DNA of 64,000 bases from Pedobacter sp. HDW13 (lineage in GTDB: Bacteria > Bacteroidota > Bacteroidia > Sphingobacteriales > Sphingobacteriaceae). Position numbers and translations under genes: made by a program. Each line of letters opens with the position of its first letter. Positions within the stretch are counted from its first letter, which is position 1. Shown here one piece after another: positions 37,819 through 46,602 of the stretch. The notes beneath the pieces are model-generated. The model made no database searches. It was not told the DNA's origin and saw only the letters and a list, made by a program, of their open reading frames with translations. Location: assembly GCF_011303555.1 (NCBI RefSeq), contig NZ_CP049868.1, positions 5,394,001-5,458,000 of the forward strand, given 5' to 3'.

Positions 37819-37838
37819 CAACTCAAAAAATTAAAGTT

Positions 37839-39680
37839 ATGTGTGGAATATATGGTGCTACTATACCTTACTCAGACGGTGTTATCCGTGAGAAAATGGC
37901 AAGGATTAACTTTCGCGGACCAGATTATACTGGTATTCAACGTTATAACCAGGTTGTTTTTGCGCATAACCGCTTAGCCATTATCGATCTGGATGCACGG
38001 TCTAATCAACCTTTTTCCTATCTGCACCTGCATATCGTTTTTAACGGAGAAATATACAATTACAAAGATATCAGAAAAGAGCTGGAGGCTAAGCATTATC
38101 AGTTTAGAACCAGTTCCGATACCGAAGTGATCTGCGCAGCCTACCTCGAATACGGGGCCGAATGCCTTAAACGCTTTAACGGAATGTATGCCTTTGTAAT
38201 TTACGATACACTTAAAAACGAACTTTTTGGTGCCCGCGATCGTTTTGGTAAAAAACCTTTTTACTACGCACACGAACATGGTACTTTCGAATTTGCCAGT
38301 CAGCCTTCGCAAATCAGTATCGATCGAGATTTAAGTGTTGATGAGGATGCCATTAGCCAGTACCTGATTTGGGGCTATGTACCCGAACCACAATCCATCT
38401 GGCAAAATGTAAAACAGTTACCGGCTGCTCATTACTTTACTTACGATATCAAAAGTGATAAACTTAAAATTACCGAATACTGGACATTAGATTATGGCTG
38501 GAAAAACAAATTTACCGGCAGTTACGAAGAGGCCAAAGAAGCTTTAGAGCTGATTATTGCCGATGCCGTTAAAATCAGAATGAATGCTGATGTGCCGCTC
38601 GGGGTATTTCTTTCGGGTGGTATAGATTCTTCGCTGGTTGCCGCTTTGGCCACCAAAGAAATCGATCATGTAAAAACCTTTTCTATTAAATTTAACGAAA
38701 AGGGATTTGACGAGAGTGCCTATGCCAACCAGGTAGCCAAACATTTAGGTACCGATCATCATACCATAGAGTGCAATTACGACGATGGTATTCAGCTGAT
38801 TGAAAACTTTAACCGCTACTACGACGAACCTTTTGCCGATTCGAGCGCTATACCTACCATGCTGTTAAGCAAAAGTACCCGCGCGCATGTTACCGTTGCT
38901 TTAAGTGGCGATGCCGGCGATGAAGCTTTTTTAGGATATCACCGTTATAAATGGATTAAACAGGTAAGTAGTTTATTTTATGCCCCGCATGCAGTTAGAA
39001 AAGCATTTGCAGGCTTAATTAACCAGTCGCCAAGTTACAGGCACAAACTTATTGCTATGGGTATTTCTATGGAAGACGTAGAAAAGCTTTACGTAAAAAT
39101 GTTCGGCAATATGGAAAACTCCTGGGTAAAACAACCCGATCTGGCCAAGTACAATCCGCTGATGCATATTTTAACCAATCCATCTAAACCTTTATTAGAA
39201 CGGGTTTCTGATTTCGATATTAAAACTTACCTCAACGGCGATATCAATACCAAGGTAGATCGCGCATCGATGGCCTTTTCATTAGAATCGCGCTCACCTT
39301 TAATGGATTACCGTGTGATAGAGTTTTCTCGCACATTGCCAACGCAATTTAAGTACAGTAGCGGCAACCAAAAACGGATCTTAAAAGATCTTTTGTTTCA
39401 GCATGTACCTGCGCACATTTTCGACAGGCCTAAAGCAGGTTTTACCATGCCATTCCAAAACTGGTTCAGAAATGAACTTAAAGATTATGTAATGGATAAC
39501 CTATCGGCCGATAACTTAAAAAACATACCTGGTATTCATATTAAAAGAACGCAGGAAATTATTAACGAGCATATGACAGGGAAGTGGAACCGTTATCCTC
39601 AAATCTGGAAATTGCTGGTACTATCGCAATGGCTCATTAAGAATAAAACAAACGCTAAAAAAATCTCACTAGTCGCATAA
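37839..39680 (+). CDS. asnB: Asparagine synthase (glutamine-hydrolysing)
   Basis: A 613-residue protein. N-terminal class II glutaminase starts MCGIYGA with Cys2 as nucleophile; the synthetase domain has the ATP-binding FLSGGIDSSLVAALA at about residue 257 and ALSGDAGDEAFLGYHRY. It normally makes asparagine from aspartate, but AsnB-like genes inside O-antigen and capsule loci, such as WbpS/WbmI homologues, amidate uronic-acid sugars. Its place between glycosyltransferases favours sugar amidation here, though a household role cannot be excluded. Confidence 0.93.
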   Translation: MCGIYGATIPYSDGVIREKMARINFRGPDYTGIQRYNQVVFAHNRLAIIDLDARSNQPFSYLHLHIVFNGEIYNYKDIRKELEAKHYQFRTSSDTEVICAAYLEYGAECLKRFNGMYAFVIYDTLKNELFGARDRFGKKPFYYAHEHGTFEFASQPSQISIDRDLSVDEDAISQYLIWGYVPEPQSIWQNVKQLPAAHYFTYDIKSDKLKITEYWTLDYGWKNKFTGSYEEAKEALELIIADAVKIRMNADVPLGVFLSGGIDSSLVAALATKEIDHVKTFSIKFNEKGFDESAYANQVAKHLGTDHHTIECNYDDGIQLIENFNRYYDEPFADSSAIPTMLLSKSTRAHVTVALSGDAGDEAFLGYHRYKWIKQVSSLFYAPHAVRKAFAGLINQSPSYRHKLIAMGISMEDVEKLYVKMFGNMENSWVKQPDLAKYNPLMHILTNPSKPLLERVSDFDIKTYLNGDINTKVDRASMAFSLESRSPLMDYRVIEFSRTLPTQFKYSSGNQKRILKDLLFQHVPAHIFDRPKAGFTMPFQNWFRNELKDYVMDNLSADNLKNIPGIHIKRTQEIINEHMTGKWNRYPQIWKLLVLSQWLIKNKTNAKKISLVA

Positions 39681-39684
39681 CAAC

Positions 39685-40580
39685 ATGGTAACGGCAACAG
39701 TTAATCTCTTTAATAAAATTTTCGCGGCCGATAAATGGAACATTGGTTTTGTGCATCAAACGCCCGAAAATCTGATCGAGACCCGGAAATTAAGCTCAAC
39801 CATTAACTGGTTACCCGAAGATGATATCGATTATGCAGCCGATCCTTTTGTAGTGAATGTAGACAATACACCCGCATTTATTACGAAGAACTTGATTTTT
39901 GGAAAGGTAAAGGAGAGATTATGATGATTGACGGGCTTGATTTCAAAAACAAGAAGAAAATCAGTGGTATACAACCGGATGCCATCCACTTATCTTACCC
40001 GTACCTGATTGAAGAAGCAGGCGCATTGTATTGCATCCCTGAAACATCCGAAGCCAAAGAGGTAGCACTTTACCAGGTTGATCAAGATAGCCCAGAGAAA
40101 TTGATTAAAATAAAAACGCTTGTAAGCGGAAAAGCATTTGTAGATAGTTCTGTTATCTATTACAACAATAAATACTGGCTGTTTACCAGCGTTTCAGGAG
40201 ATCACGATAACCTTTACATTTACCATTCAAATGCTTTAGATGGACAATACACCGGGCATTATCAAAATCCAATCCCTGTTGAACAGGCTTTTTGCAGAGC
40301 AGCAGGGCACTTGTTTGTAGTAGGGCAGTCATTGTACCGGCCAACACAGAACCCCGTTAACCGTTATGGTGGTTCCATCATGATTAACCAAATAGAAATA
40401 CTGAGCGAAAAAGAATTTAAAAGCAGCAGCCAGTTCGAAATATTACCCGATAAAGCATACAATAAAGGACTTCACAACATCAGTTTTGCCGATAACATCA
40501 TTGTAATAGATGGCAAACGAAAGGTGTTAAGCCCTATTATGCCGATCAAAAAGTTTGTCAGGAATTATAAAAACAGGTAA
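39685..40580 (+). pseudogene. Glucosamine inositolphosphorylceramide transferase-like / formyl transferase-associated domain protein, split by a -1 frameshift
   Basis: About 300 residues read as two frames, 39685-39924 and 39921-40580. The first contains DKWNIGFVHQTPENL and YAADPFVV; the second has IQPDAIHLSYPYLIEEAGALYCIPETSE, repeated beta-strands and DGQYTGHYQNPI. The layout (WNIGF, ADPF, HLSYPYL, IPE) fits the beta-propeller-like domain found alone or fused in Bacteroidota polysaccharide loci and named after plant GINT1. One missing T at about 39878-39884 would yield AFIYEELDFWKGKGEIM and join both parts. Role: probably a sugar or formyl transfer accessory; uncertain. Confidence 0.65.
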
Positions 40581-40591
40581 ACAACAGCGAA

Positions 40592-41673
40592 ATGAAATCA
40601 TTAAAACAAAAAATCACTTTCATTTCGCTAACAGATGCCCCAACGGTGCAGAAAATGTGCTGCACATGATGGCCAATGCGGTTGAAGGCGAAATGATCTT
40701 CCTTAAAAAACAACCATTTTCTGGTTTAAAAGTATCCGAAAACATTGGCAAAACATACCTGTCTAAGCAAAGTTTGTTTACCGGCTTCGCAAAGCTGGTC
40801 CCCTTGCTCAGGCAATATACCAGAGACGATGTTTTGATGAGTACACATCCGTACTTAAATGCCTTTTTAGGTTTTTTAAAACGGATTGGTTATTTACGGC
40901 CGAAACTGATTGTAAGGGAATGTACTTCGGTATTTACCCGCTTTACCGGAGTAAAAAAATCCATTTACAAAATCATCTACAAAATGGGGTATCCGGCTGT
41001 AGATCTGGTAGTTTGCCAAACCGCTTTAATGAAAGAACAATTACTGATTCACAATCCCTTTCTTGCTAAAGTTAAAGTACTTGTTCAGCCTAATCCGATC
41101 GATTTTAATAAAATAGTAGCCAAATCAAACCAGCCATTAATTAATGGCGATGCCAAACTCGATTTTATCTGCTCAGCAGGCAGGTTAATTCCGGAAAAAG
41201 GTTTTCCGGTTTTGATTGAGGCCTTTAAACTAATTAAAGCAGCACACCCGCAACTCAAATTGCTTTTGCTGGGCGAGGGCAAAGAAAGAGCATTGCTAAC
41301 CCAAATAATTGCCGAAAATAATTTAACAGCTTCCGTTTTCCTGAAAGGCCAGATCGATAATCCGGCGCCCTATTTTAAACAGGCCAAACTTTGTGTGGTA
41401 TCTTCCATTAAAGAAGGTTTCCCAAATGTGTTATTAGAAATGATGTCGGTAAACAACGCAGTAGTATCAACACTTTGTGCCGGCGGAATAAGTGAAATAC
41501 CAGCCATAGCGAAAGTTGAGGTAAACAACGCAAAGGCACTGGCCAGTGCCATGCACGAAACGCTGCAGAAACAAGCCGCCGGAACCTCGAACATTGCCAC
41601 ACAATACCTGTACGGCCGGCGACCAGAAGTATTTGCCCAATCTATTTTAAGCGCTTTAAGCCTGCGAAATTAG
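40592..41673 (+). CDS. Glycosyltransferase family 4, N-terminus broken by a -1 frameshift
   Basis: A GT4 enzyme of about 360 residues: FICSAGRLIPEKGFPVLIEAF and donor-binding SSIKEGFPNVLLEMMSVN are intact. The natural start appears to be ATG 40592 (MKSLKQKITFISLTDAP), whose frame stops after 25 codons; the main frame begins at GAENVLHMMANAV. One missing G at 40645-40646 (GG for GGG) restores DAPTGAENVL. A TTG at 40555 opens the main frame but encodes unlikely residues and overlaps the previous gene. Same type of defect as in the other glycosyltransferase genes here. Confidence 0.83.
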
Positions 41674-41745
41674 CTCAAAACCAATCTTTTAAACCATAAC
41701 ACTGCAAGAGCAGCCTGTACTGCTATGCTTAAAAATAAAATCCAC

Positions 41746-41766
41746 GCCTTGCAAAAGGCTTTTCTT
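41746..41766 (+). terminator. Possible weak terminator
   Basis: GCCTT-GCAA-AAGGC followed by TTTTCTT, in the 116-bp gap before the epimerase gene. The stem has only five pairs, so it may pause rather than stop transcription. Confidence 0.45.
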
Positions 41767-41789
41767 AACCGTTTCTCAAACAGAAAATT

Positions 41790-42881
41790 ATGAAAATTTT
41801 AATTACCGGTACAGCCGGATTTATTGGTTTCCACCTGGCAAAACGCTTATTGGAAAGAGGCGATACTGTTGTAGGTATCGACAACATTAACGATTATTAT
41901 GATGTAAACCTAAAACATGCCCGCCTGGCCGAAACCGGTATTACACATACCAAATTGGTTGATGGTGTTCCACAGCAAAGTGAGAAATATGAAAACTACA
42001 CTTTCATTAAACTCGATCTTTGCGATAAAGCAGGCCTTGAAAATTGTTTCGAAACTTACCAGTTCGATGCTGTTTGTAATTTAGCTGCGCAGGCCGGTGT
42101 ACGTTATAGTTTAACCAATCCCGATGCTTACATTGAAGCCAATATTAAAGGTTTTCTTAATATTTTAGAATGTAGTCGTCACTTTAAAGTTGGCCATTTA
42201 CTATATGCCAGTTCATCAAGTGTTTACGGACTTAATAAGAAAATGCCTTTTTCGGCGCACGATAACGTAGATCATCCGGTATCTTTGTACGCTGCTTCTA
42301 AAAAAAGTAACGAATTAATGGCTCATGCCTACAGTCATCTATTTAACCTGCCTACTACTGCGTTGCGCTTCTTTACCGTTTACGGACCATGGGGCAGACC
42401 TGATATGGCTTTGTTCTTATTCACTAAAGCCATTTTAGAAGGAAAACCAATTGAAGTATTCAATAACGGTAAAATGAGACGTGATTTCACCTATGTAGAT
42501 GATATTGTAGAAGGCATAGTGAGGATTTTCGATCAACCTGCTAAATCAAATCCAGACTGGAATAGTGAGAGTCCTGATCCTGCTACCTCTTCAGCACCAT
42601 TTGCGGTATTTAATATTGGCAGGGGTGAACCAGTTAACTTATTGGATTTTGTAGAAGAAATAGAAAAGGAAACAGGATTAGTAGCTAAAAAAGTATTTAT
42701 GCCTATGCAGGATGGTGATGTGGCAGAAACATCGGCAAACGTAGATGATTTAAAGCACTTATTAAACTATGAACCAAGTGTTTCTGTACACGAAGGTGTG
42801 AAGAATTTTGTGAAATGGTTTACAGAATTTTACCACCCTGATTTACATATTGCACAGAAAACACTTCGTATCGCCGTTTAG
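41790..42881 (+). CDS. NAD-dependent epimerase, UDP-glucuronate 4-epimerase type (CapI/WbnF-like)
   Basis: A 363-residue extended short-chain dehydrogenase. NAD motif TGTAGFIGFHLAKRLL, then GIDNINDYYDVNLKHARL, which is characteristic of UDP-GlcA 4-epimerases; catalytic YAASK at about 167 and Ser in SSSSVYG; RFFTVYGPWGRPDMAL. It interconverts UDP-glucuronate and UDP-galacturonate. A short insert (TKLVDGVPQQSEKY) makes it slightly longer than usual. This predicts galacturonic acid in the polymer and matches the pectate-lyase-like gene next to it. UDP-GlcA must come from a dehydrogenase here or elsewhere. Confidence 0.9.
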   Translation: MKILITGTAGFIGFHLAKRLLERGDTVVGIDNINDYYDVNLKHARLAETGITHTKLVDGVPQQSEKYENYTFIKLDLCDKAGLENCFETYQFDAVCNLAAQAGVRYSLTNPDAYIEANIKGFLNILECSRHFKVGHLLYASSSSVYGLNKKMPFSAHDNVDHPVSLYAASKKSNELMAHAYSHLFNLPTTALRFFTVYGPWGRPDMALFLFTKAILEGKPIEVFNNGKMRRDFTYVDDIVEGIVRIFDQPAKSNPDWNSESPDPATSSAPFAVFNIGRGEPVNLLDFVEEIEKETGLVAKKVFMPMQDGDVAETSANVDDLKHLLNYEPSVSVHEGVKNFVKWFTEFYHPDLHIAQKTLRIAV

Positions 42882-42954
42882 ATTGTCATCCAATTGTAAA
42901 CTAGATGTATTATTAATTTACATGTATTGAATAATTAAATCTAAATTTTGCATT

Positions 42955-42975
42955 CTGTAAACAATTGGTTTACAG
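42955..42975. promoter_or_regulatory. 21-bp dyad CTGTAAAC-N5-GTTTACAG upstream of the lyase gene
   Basis: Two perfect 8-bp arms separated by AATTG, about 120 bp upstream of the lyase start, in a 212-bp gap. A partial half-site, ATTGTAAAC, lies at about 42895. Looks like an operator; the regulator is unknown. Suggests that the lyase has its own promoter inside the locus. Confidence 0.5.
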
Positions 42976-43093
42976 TATAGCTAATCTATAACTAAAACTC
43001 TATTAATTAATTATCAGCACTTTAACTGCATTTTTTCGAATATACTCATTTATCGCATATAGCGTTAAGTTGTAAATTTAAAAAAAATCAAAA

Positions 43094-44503
43094 ATGCAGA
43101 GAAAGACAAATTTGTTTAAAAAAGTGAGTTTAATTGGTTTAATGTTAACGACGATTATTTTTTTTAGTAATTGTAAAAAAAATGCACAGGCAGACGATGT
43201 ACTAGCAAATAGTACAGAGATGTTTTCGGGCGATTCGTCGGCAGTATTAGCCGCAACAGTTGGAAGTACAGGAAAATTAAGCCTTTCTGGTTTAAAATCA
43301 GAAGGTGGTTACGCGTACAAAATTTCGCAAACCATTTCTGGTGGCGACAATTCGACCGCGAAAGAGCAATCAGTTTTAAGGTTATTTGAAAACGGTGTAG
43401 AAATAGGACCGGCACATTCCTTACATGATGATATTAGAAATTTAGGTAAAGGTAGGTTTAGCCATTGGGGAAGTACAGTTATCTTCTCGGCTTCTGATAA
43501 TACAGATCCAAGAACCAATGGCCGTACCTATACTTATGCTGTAGGCGGAACAAGCACAATTGCTCCTCCGGCTGATAATACAACTACCGCGCCAACTACA
43601 CCAACGCAATCAGTTGCTGGTTTAATGGGTTACGCTATGGTAAACGGTACTACTACCGGTGGCCAGGGTGGTGCAGAAGTTACGGTAACCACTGTAGCGC
43701 AATTAAAAGCTGCTGTTGCTGATAATACTCCACGTATCATCTACATCAGCGGTACAATTAAAGGCGCAGGTATGGATCCTGTTTATGTAAAATCAAACAA
43801 ATCGATTATTGGTAAATCAGGTGCAGTGTTAGAAGGTCTTAACTTATATATCTATACCGTAAGCAACATTATTGTGCAGAACATCACCTTTAAAAACTAT
43901 GTTGAACAGGCAGCTGTACAAATTAAAGATTCGGCTCACCACGTTTGGGTAGACCACTGTGATTTTTCTACAGACCGTACACACGGATGGGAATACTGGG
44001 GTAAAGATATTTGCATTACCCGCGAATCTGATTACGTAACCGTTTCATGGAGCAAATTCCACGATACAAACCTATCAGTATTAATTAGTGGTGGTATTGC
44101 TGGTCACGAAGCAGATAAAGGTAAATTACACGTAACCATGCACCACAACATGTGGTACAACATTACTGAGAGAGAGCCATCAATGAACTGGGGTAGTGTA
44201 CACATGTTTAACAACTATCACTTAAACAATTCAGGTTATTCAATCGGTACAAGAGCTGGTGGTATTGTAAGAACAGATAACGAGTATTTCTCTAACTGTG
44301 TTAAACCTTTAACTACAAAAGTAGCAACCGATCCTGAAGGATACTTTAGCGGTATTACAACCAACATTTACGATAAATGTGGCGCAAACAATATAACGAC
44401 GGCAGTTTCTAGTTGGGTTCCAGAGTATGATTACAAATCATACCTTAACGATGCGGCATCAGTGCCAGCACTTGTTATGGCTAACGCTGGTCCAACTAAG
44501 TAA
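43094..44503 (+). CDS. Polysaccharide lyase family 1 (pectate-lyase-like) lipoprotein
   Basis: A 469-residue exported lipoprotein with lipobox FFSNC (Cys27). A variable, Thr/Pro-rich segment (about 150-175) links an N-terminal beta domain to the PL1 right-handed beta-helix (about 180-469). PL1 features: VWVDHCDFS, SWSKFHDTN, TMHHNMWYNITEREPS and GSVHMFNNYHLNN. The first Arg of the catalytic R-x-P-x-x-R motif is present; the second position is Asn. It likely cleaves a galacturonan-like polymer at the cell surface, trimming or releasing the polysaccharide made here. Confidence 0.87.
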   Translation: MQRKTNLFKKVSLIGLMLTTIIFFSNCKKNAQADDVLANSTEMFSGDSSAVLAATVGSTGKLSLSGLKSEGGYAYKISQTISGGDNSTAKEQSVLRLFENGVEIGPAHSLHDDIRNLGKGRFSHWGSTVIFSASDNTDPRTNGRTYTYAVGGTSTIAPPADNTTTAPTTPTQSVAGLMGYAMVNGTTTGGQGGAEVTVTTVAQLKAAVADNTPRIIYISGTIKGAGMDPVYVKSNKSIIGKSGAVLEGLNLYIYTVSNIIVQNITFKNYVEQAAVQIKDSAHHVWVDHCDFSTDRTHGWEYWGKDICITRESDYVTVSWSKFHDTNLSVLISGGIAGHEADKGKLHVTMHHNMWYNITEREPSMNWGSVHMFNNYHLNNSGYSIGTRAGGIVRTDNEYFSNCVKPLTTKVATDPEGYFSGITTNIYDKCGANNITTAVSSWVPEYDYKSYLNDAASVPALVMANAGPTK

Positions 44504-44524
44504 ACCAAAATCTTCATATTTTTT

Positions 44525-44560
44525 CTGCGAAGCCACCTGGATAGGTGGCTTTGCAGTTTA
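44525..44560 (+). terminator. Terminator after the lyase gene
   Basis: A 14-bp stem (CTGCGAAGCCACCT with AGGTGGCTTTGCAG, one G-T wobble) around loop GGAT, followed by a short T-rich stretch. It sits between the lyase gene and the next glycosyltransferase. Confidence 0.75.
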
Positions 44561-44579
44561 AATAAAAAAAAACTTTGAC

Positions 44580-45733
44580 ATGATGAACATTACTAAGAAA
44601 AAGATCTTTATTGTCTGCGATTCTTCCAGATCATTGCTCGATTTTAGGGGAAGGCTGATTGAAAAGATGCAGCAACACAACCAGGTGTATGTATTTACAC
44701 CCAAAATAGAACAGGAAACGGTACGTAAGCGGCTCGACGAAATGAAGGTAATTACCTACGAGAGCAACCTTAACGGTAGTAATGTATCCATCCTGTCAGA
44801 TCTGCGGTTTATATATTCACTGTATAAACTAATGAAAGAAATAAAACCGGATATATTTTTCCCATATACCTTTAAGCCGGTTATTTATGGCTCTTTTGTA
44901 GCCAAACTTTGCAAGGTTAAACTTATTGCCCCAATGCTTACTGGCCTGGGCTATAACTTTACCGATAACAACTCCAGTAATAAACTTATCGTTAAAATTA
45001 CCCGCTTGTTGCTTAAGTTAAGTTTAAGGCCTGATCCCAGTTTAAATATCATCTTTCAGAACAAAGACGATTCTGAGCGCCTGGTTCAGTTAAATATTCT
45101 CAACAAGAAACACCAGGTGTATGTAGTAAACGGATCGGGAGTTGATTTAAGCCACTACAATTATTCAAAACCAAGTACTTCACCGGTTACCTTTTTAATG
45201 GTTTCGCGCTTAATTAACGCTAAAGGCATTAAAGAATATTACGATGCAGCCAGGATAATCCACGAAAAATTTCCGAAAGCTGTTTTTAAACTTATCGGAT
45301 CTTATGATCCCAATATCGATTCTATTAATGAAGACCTGTACCATCAGATAGCCAATGGCAATACGATCCAGTACATGGGGCAGGTTGACGATGTTAGGCC
45401 TGATATAGAAAAATCGTCGGTAATGGTATTGCCATCCTATTATGGCGAGGGTGTTCCACGCTGTGTACTTGAGGGAATGGCCATGGGAAGGCCGGTAATT
45501 ACCAGCGATTCTGTTGGTTGCCGTGAAACAGTAAACCAGGATCCTGAACAAGCCAATGGCTTTCTCATTCCGGTAAGGGATGCCAGTGCCCTGGCCAGTA
45601 AAATGGAATACTTTATCAATAACATTAGTGAAATTATTCGCTTCGGAAGCAAGGGCACGAATTTGCCAAATCCAGGTTCGATGTAAACCTTGTTAATACC
45701 GAACTCTTCAAAATTATGCAGCTTCAGGCTTAA
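44580..45733 (+). CDS. Glycosyltransferase family 4, C-terminus altered by a -1 frameshift
   Basis: A GT4 enzyme of the PglA/WbnE-like group: KKKIFIVCDSSRSLLDFRGRLIEKM, MLTGLGYNF, VVNGSGVDLSHYNY, LMVSRLINAKGIKEYYDAA and donor-binding SYYGEGVPRCVLEGMAMGRPVI. The plain frame stops at 45686. After the GGG run at 45653-45655 the -1 frame gives the normal family ending (EFAKSRFDVNLVNTELFKIM) and stops at 45733. One missing G accounts for it. The donor site is unaffected. Confidence 0.87.
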
Positions 45734-45787
45734 CCTACCTGAAGTAACACAGTAAACTAACCAAATTATTCAACTAAACTTTAAGCT

Positions 45788-46591
45788 GTGAACAATTCAT
45801 TTATTTACAAACGAGCCACTTTAGCCGACTTTAGGGAAGCTATTGATGAATATGGATGGGTCGTATATGAAAAGGCGATCAATCAGAAATTAATATCCGA
45901 AATAATTGCAGGTTTCGAAACCTCATATCATTTGCGCCGCGAAATCCAGATTTTAAATGGAATTGAGGCCAATATGGAGGGCACCTTACATCATTTACTC
46001 GAAAAGGATAATTTCGCGATCGAGTTGTTGAGTAAGCTATATTGTCACCGCGAAATACGAGATTTTTTAGGTGGAAATTATATACTGAACGGGATAAATG
46101 GTGTAATTAATACCAAAAAAAGCACATCCTATATTCAAAACATCCACCGCGATATCAGAACTTTTTCTCCGGATTCAAAACTAATGATCCAGATGATTAT
46201 TGTACTGGATGATTTTACCATATTTAATGGCGCCACGCATTTTTTATCGGGATCGCACAAACTCGATATCAGGCCTGAAGAAAAGCATTTCAAAGCCTTC
46301 TCTAAACAGGCAGTAGCCAAAAAGGGGAGTATCATTCTGTTCGATTCGAACCTTTGGCATGCAGGAGGCATTAACTTTACCCGCAAACCACGCCGTGCCT
46401 TAACGCTGGGATTTACCAAGCCATATATTAAACAGCAATTCGATTACCCACGTTTTTTGGGCTACGAGTTTGGCGAAAAGATAGATAGCGACCTTAGGCA
46501 AATTATAGGCTACAATGCCCGGGTACCGGCAAGCCTGCAAGAGTATTACCGTCCTGTAGAAAGCCGTATGTACAAATCAGATCAGGGATAA
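45788..46591 (+). CDS. Phytanoyl-CoA dioxygenase (PhyH) family protein
   Basis: A 267-residue Fe(II)/2-oxoglutarate dioxygenase-like protein. Metal ligands: H-x-D in IHRDIR (about residue 120) and distal His in SNLWHAGGIN (about 195), followed by the Arg in FTRKPRRALTLGF that would bind 2-oxoglutarate. The start is GTG at 45788. PhyH proteins hydroxylate small molecules or lipids. In this locus it may hydroxylate a sugar substituent or an acyl group; nothing in the sequence says which. Confidence 0.85.
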   Translation: MNNSFIYKRATLADFREAIDEYGWVVYEKAINQKLISEIIAGFETSYHLRREIQILNGIEANMEGTLHHLLEKDNFAIELLSKLYCHREIRDFLGGNYILNGINGVINTKKSTSYIQNIHRDIRTFSPDSKLMIQMIIVLDDFTIFNGATHFLSGSHKLDIRPEEKHFKAFSKQAVAKKGSIILFDSNLWHAGGINFTRKPRRALTLGFTKPYIKQQFDYPRFLGYEFGEKIDSDLRQIIGYNARVPASLQEYYRPVESRMYKSDQG

Positions 46592-46602
46592 ATTGTAAAA
46601 CA

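Noticed and set aside
40555..40591. TTG start for the GT4 gene at 40.6 kb
   Set aside because: It overlaps the previous gene and encodes unlikely residues; the ATG at 40592 with one missing base gives a proper GT4 start.
32513..45658. Phase variation by slipped-strand mispairing as the cause of the frameshifts
   Set aside because: The runs are only 2-4 bases, too short for usual phase-variable tracts, and all changes are losses of one base, which is more like base-calling error. Not fully excluded.
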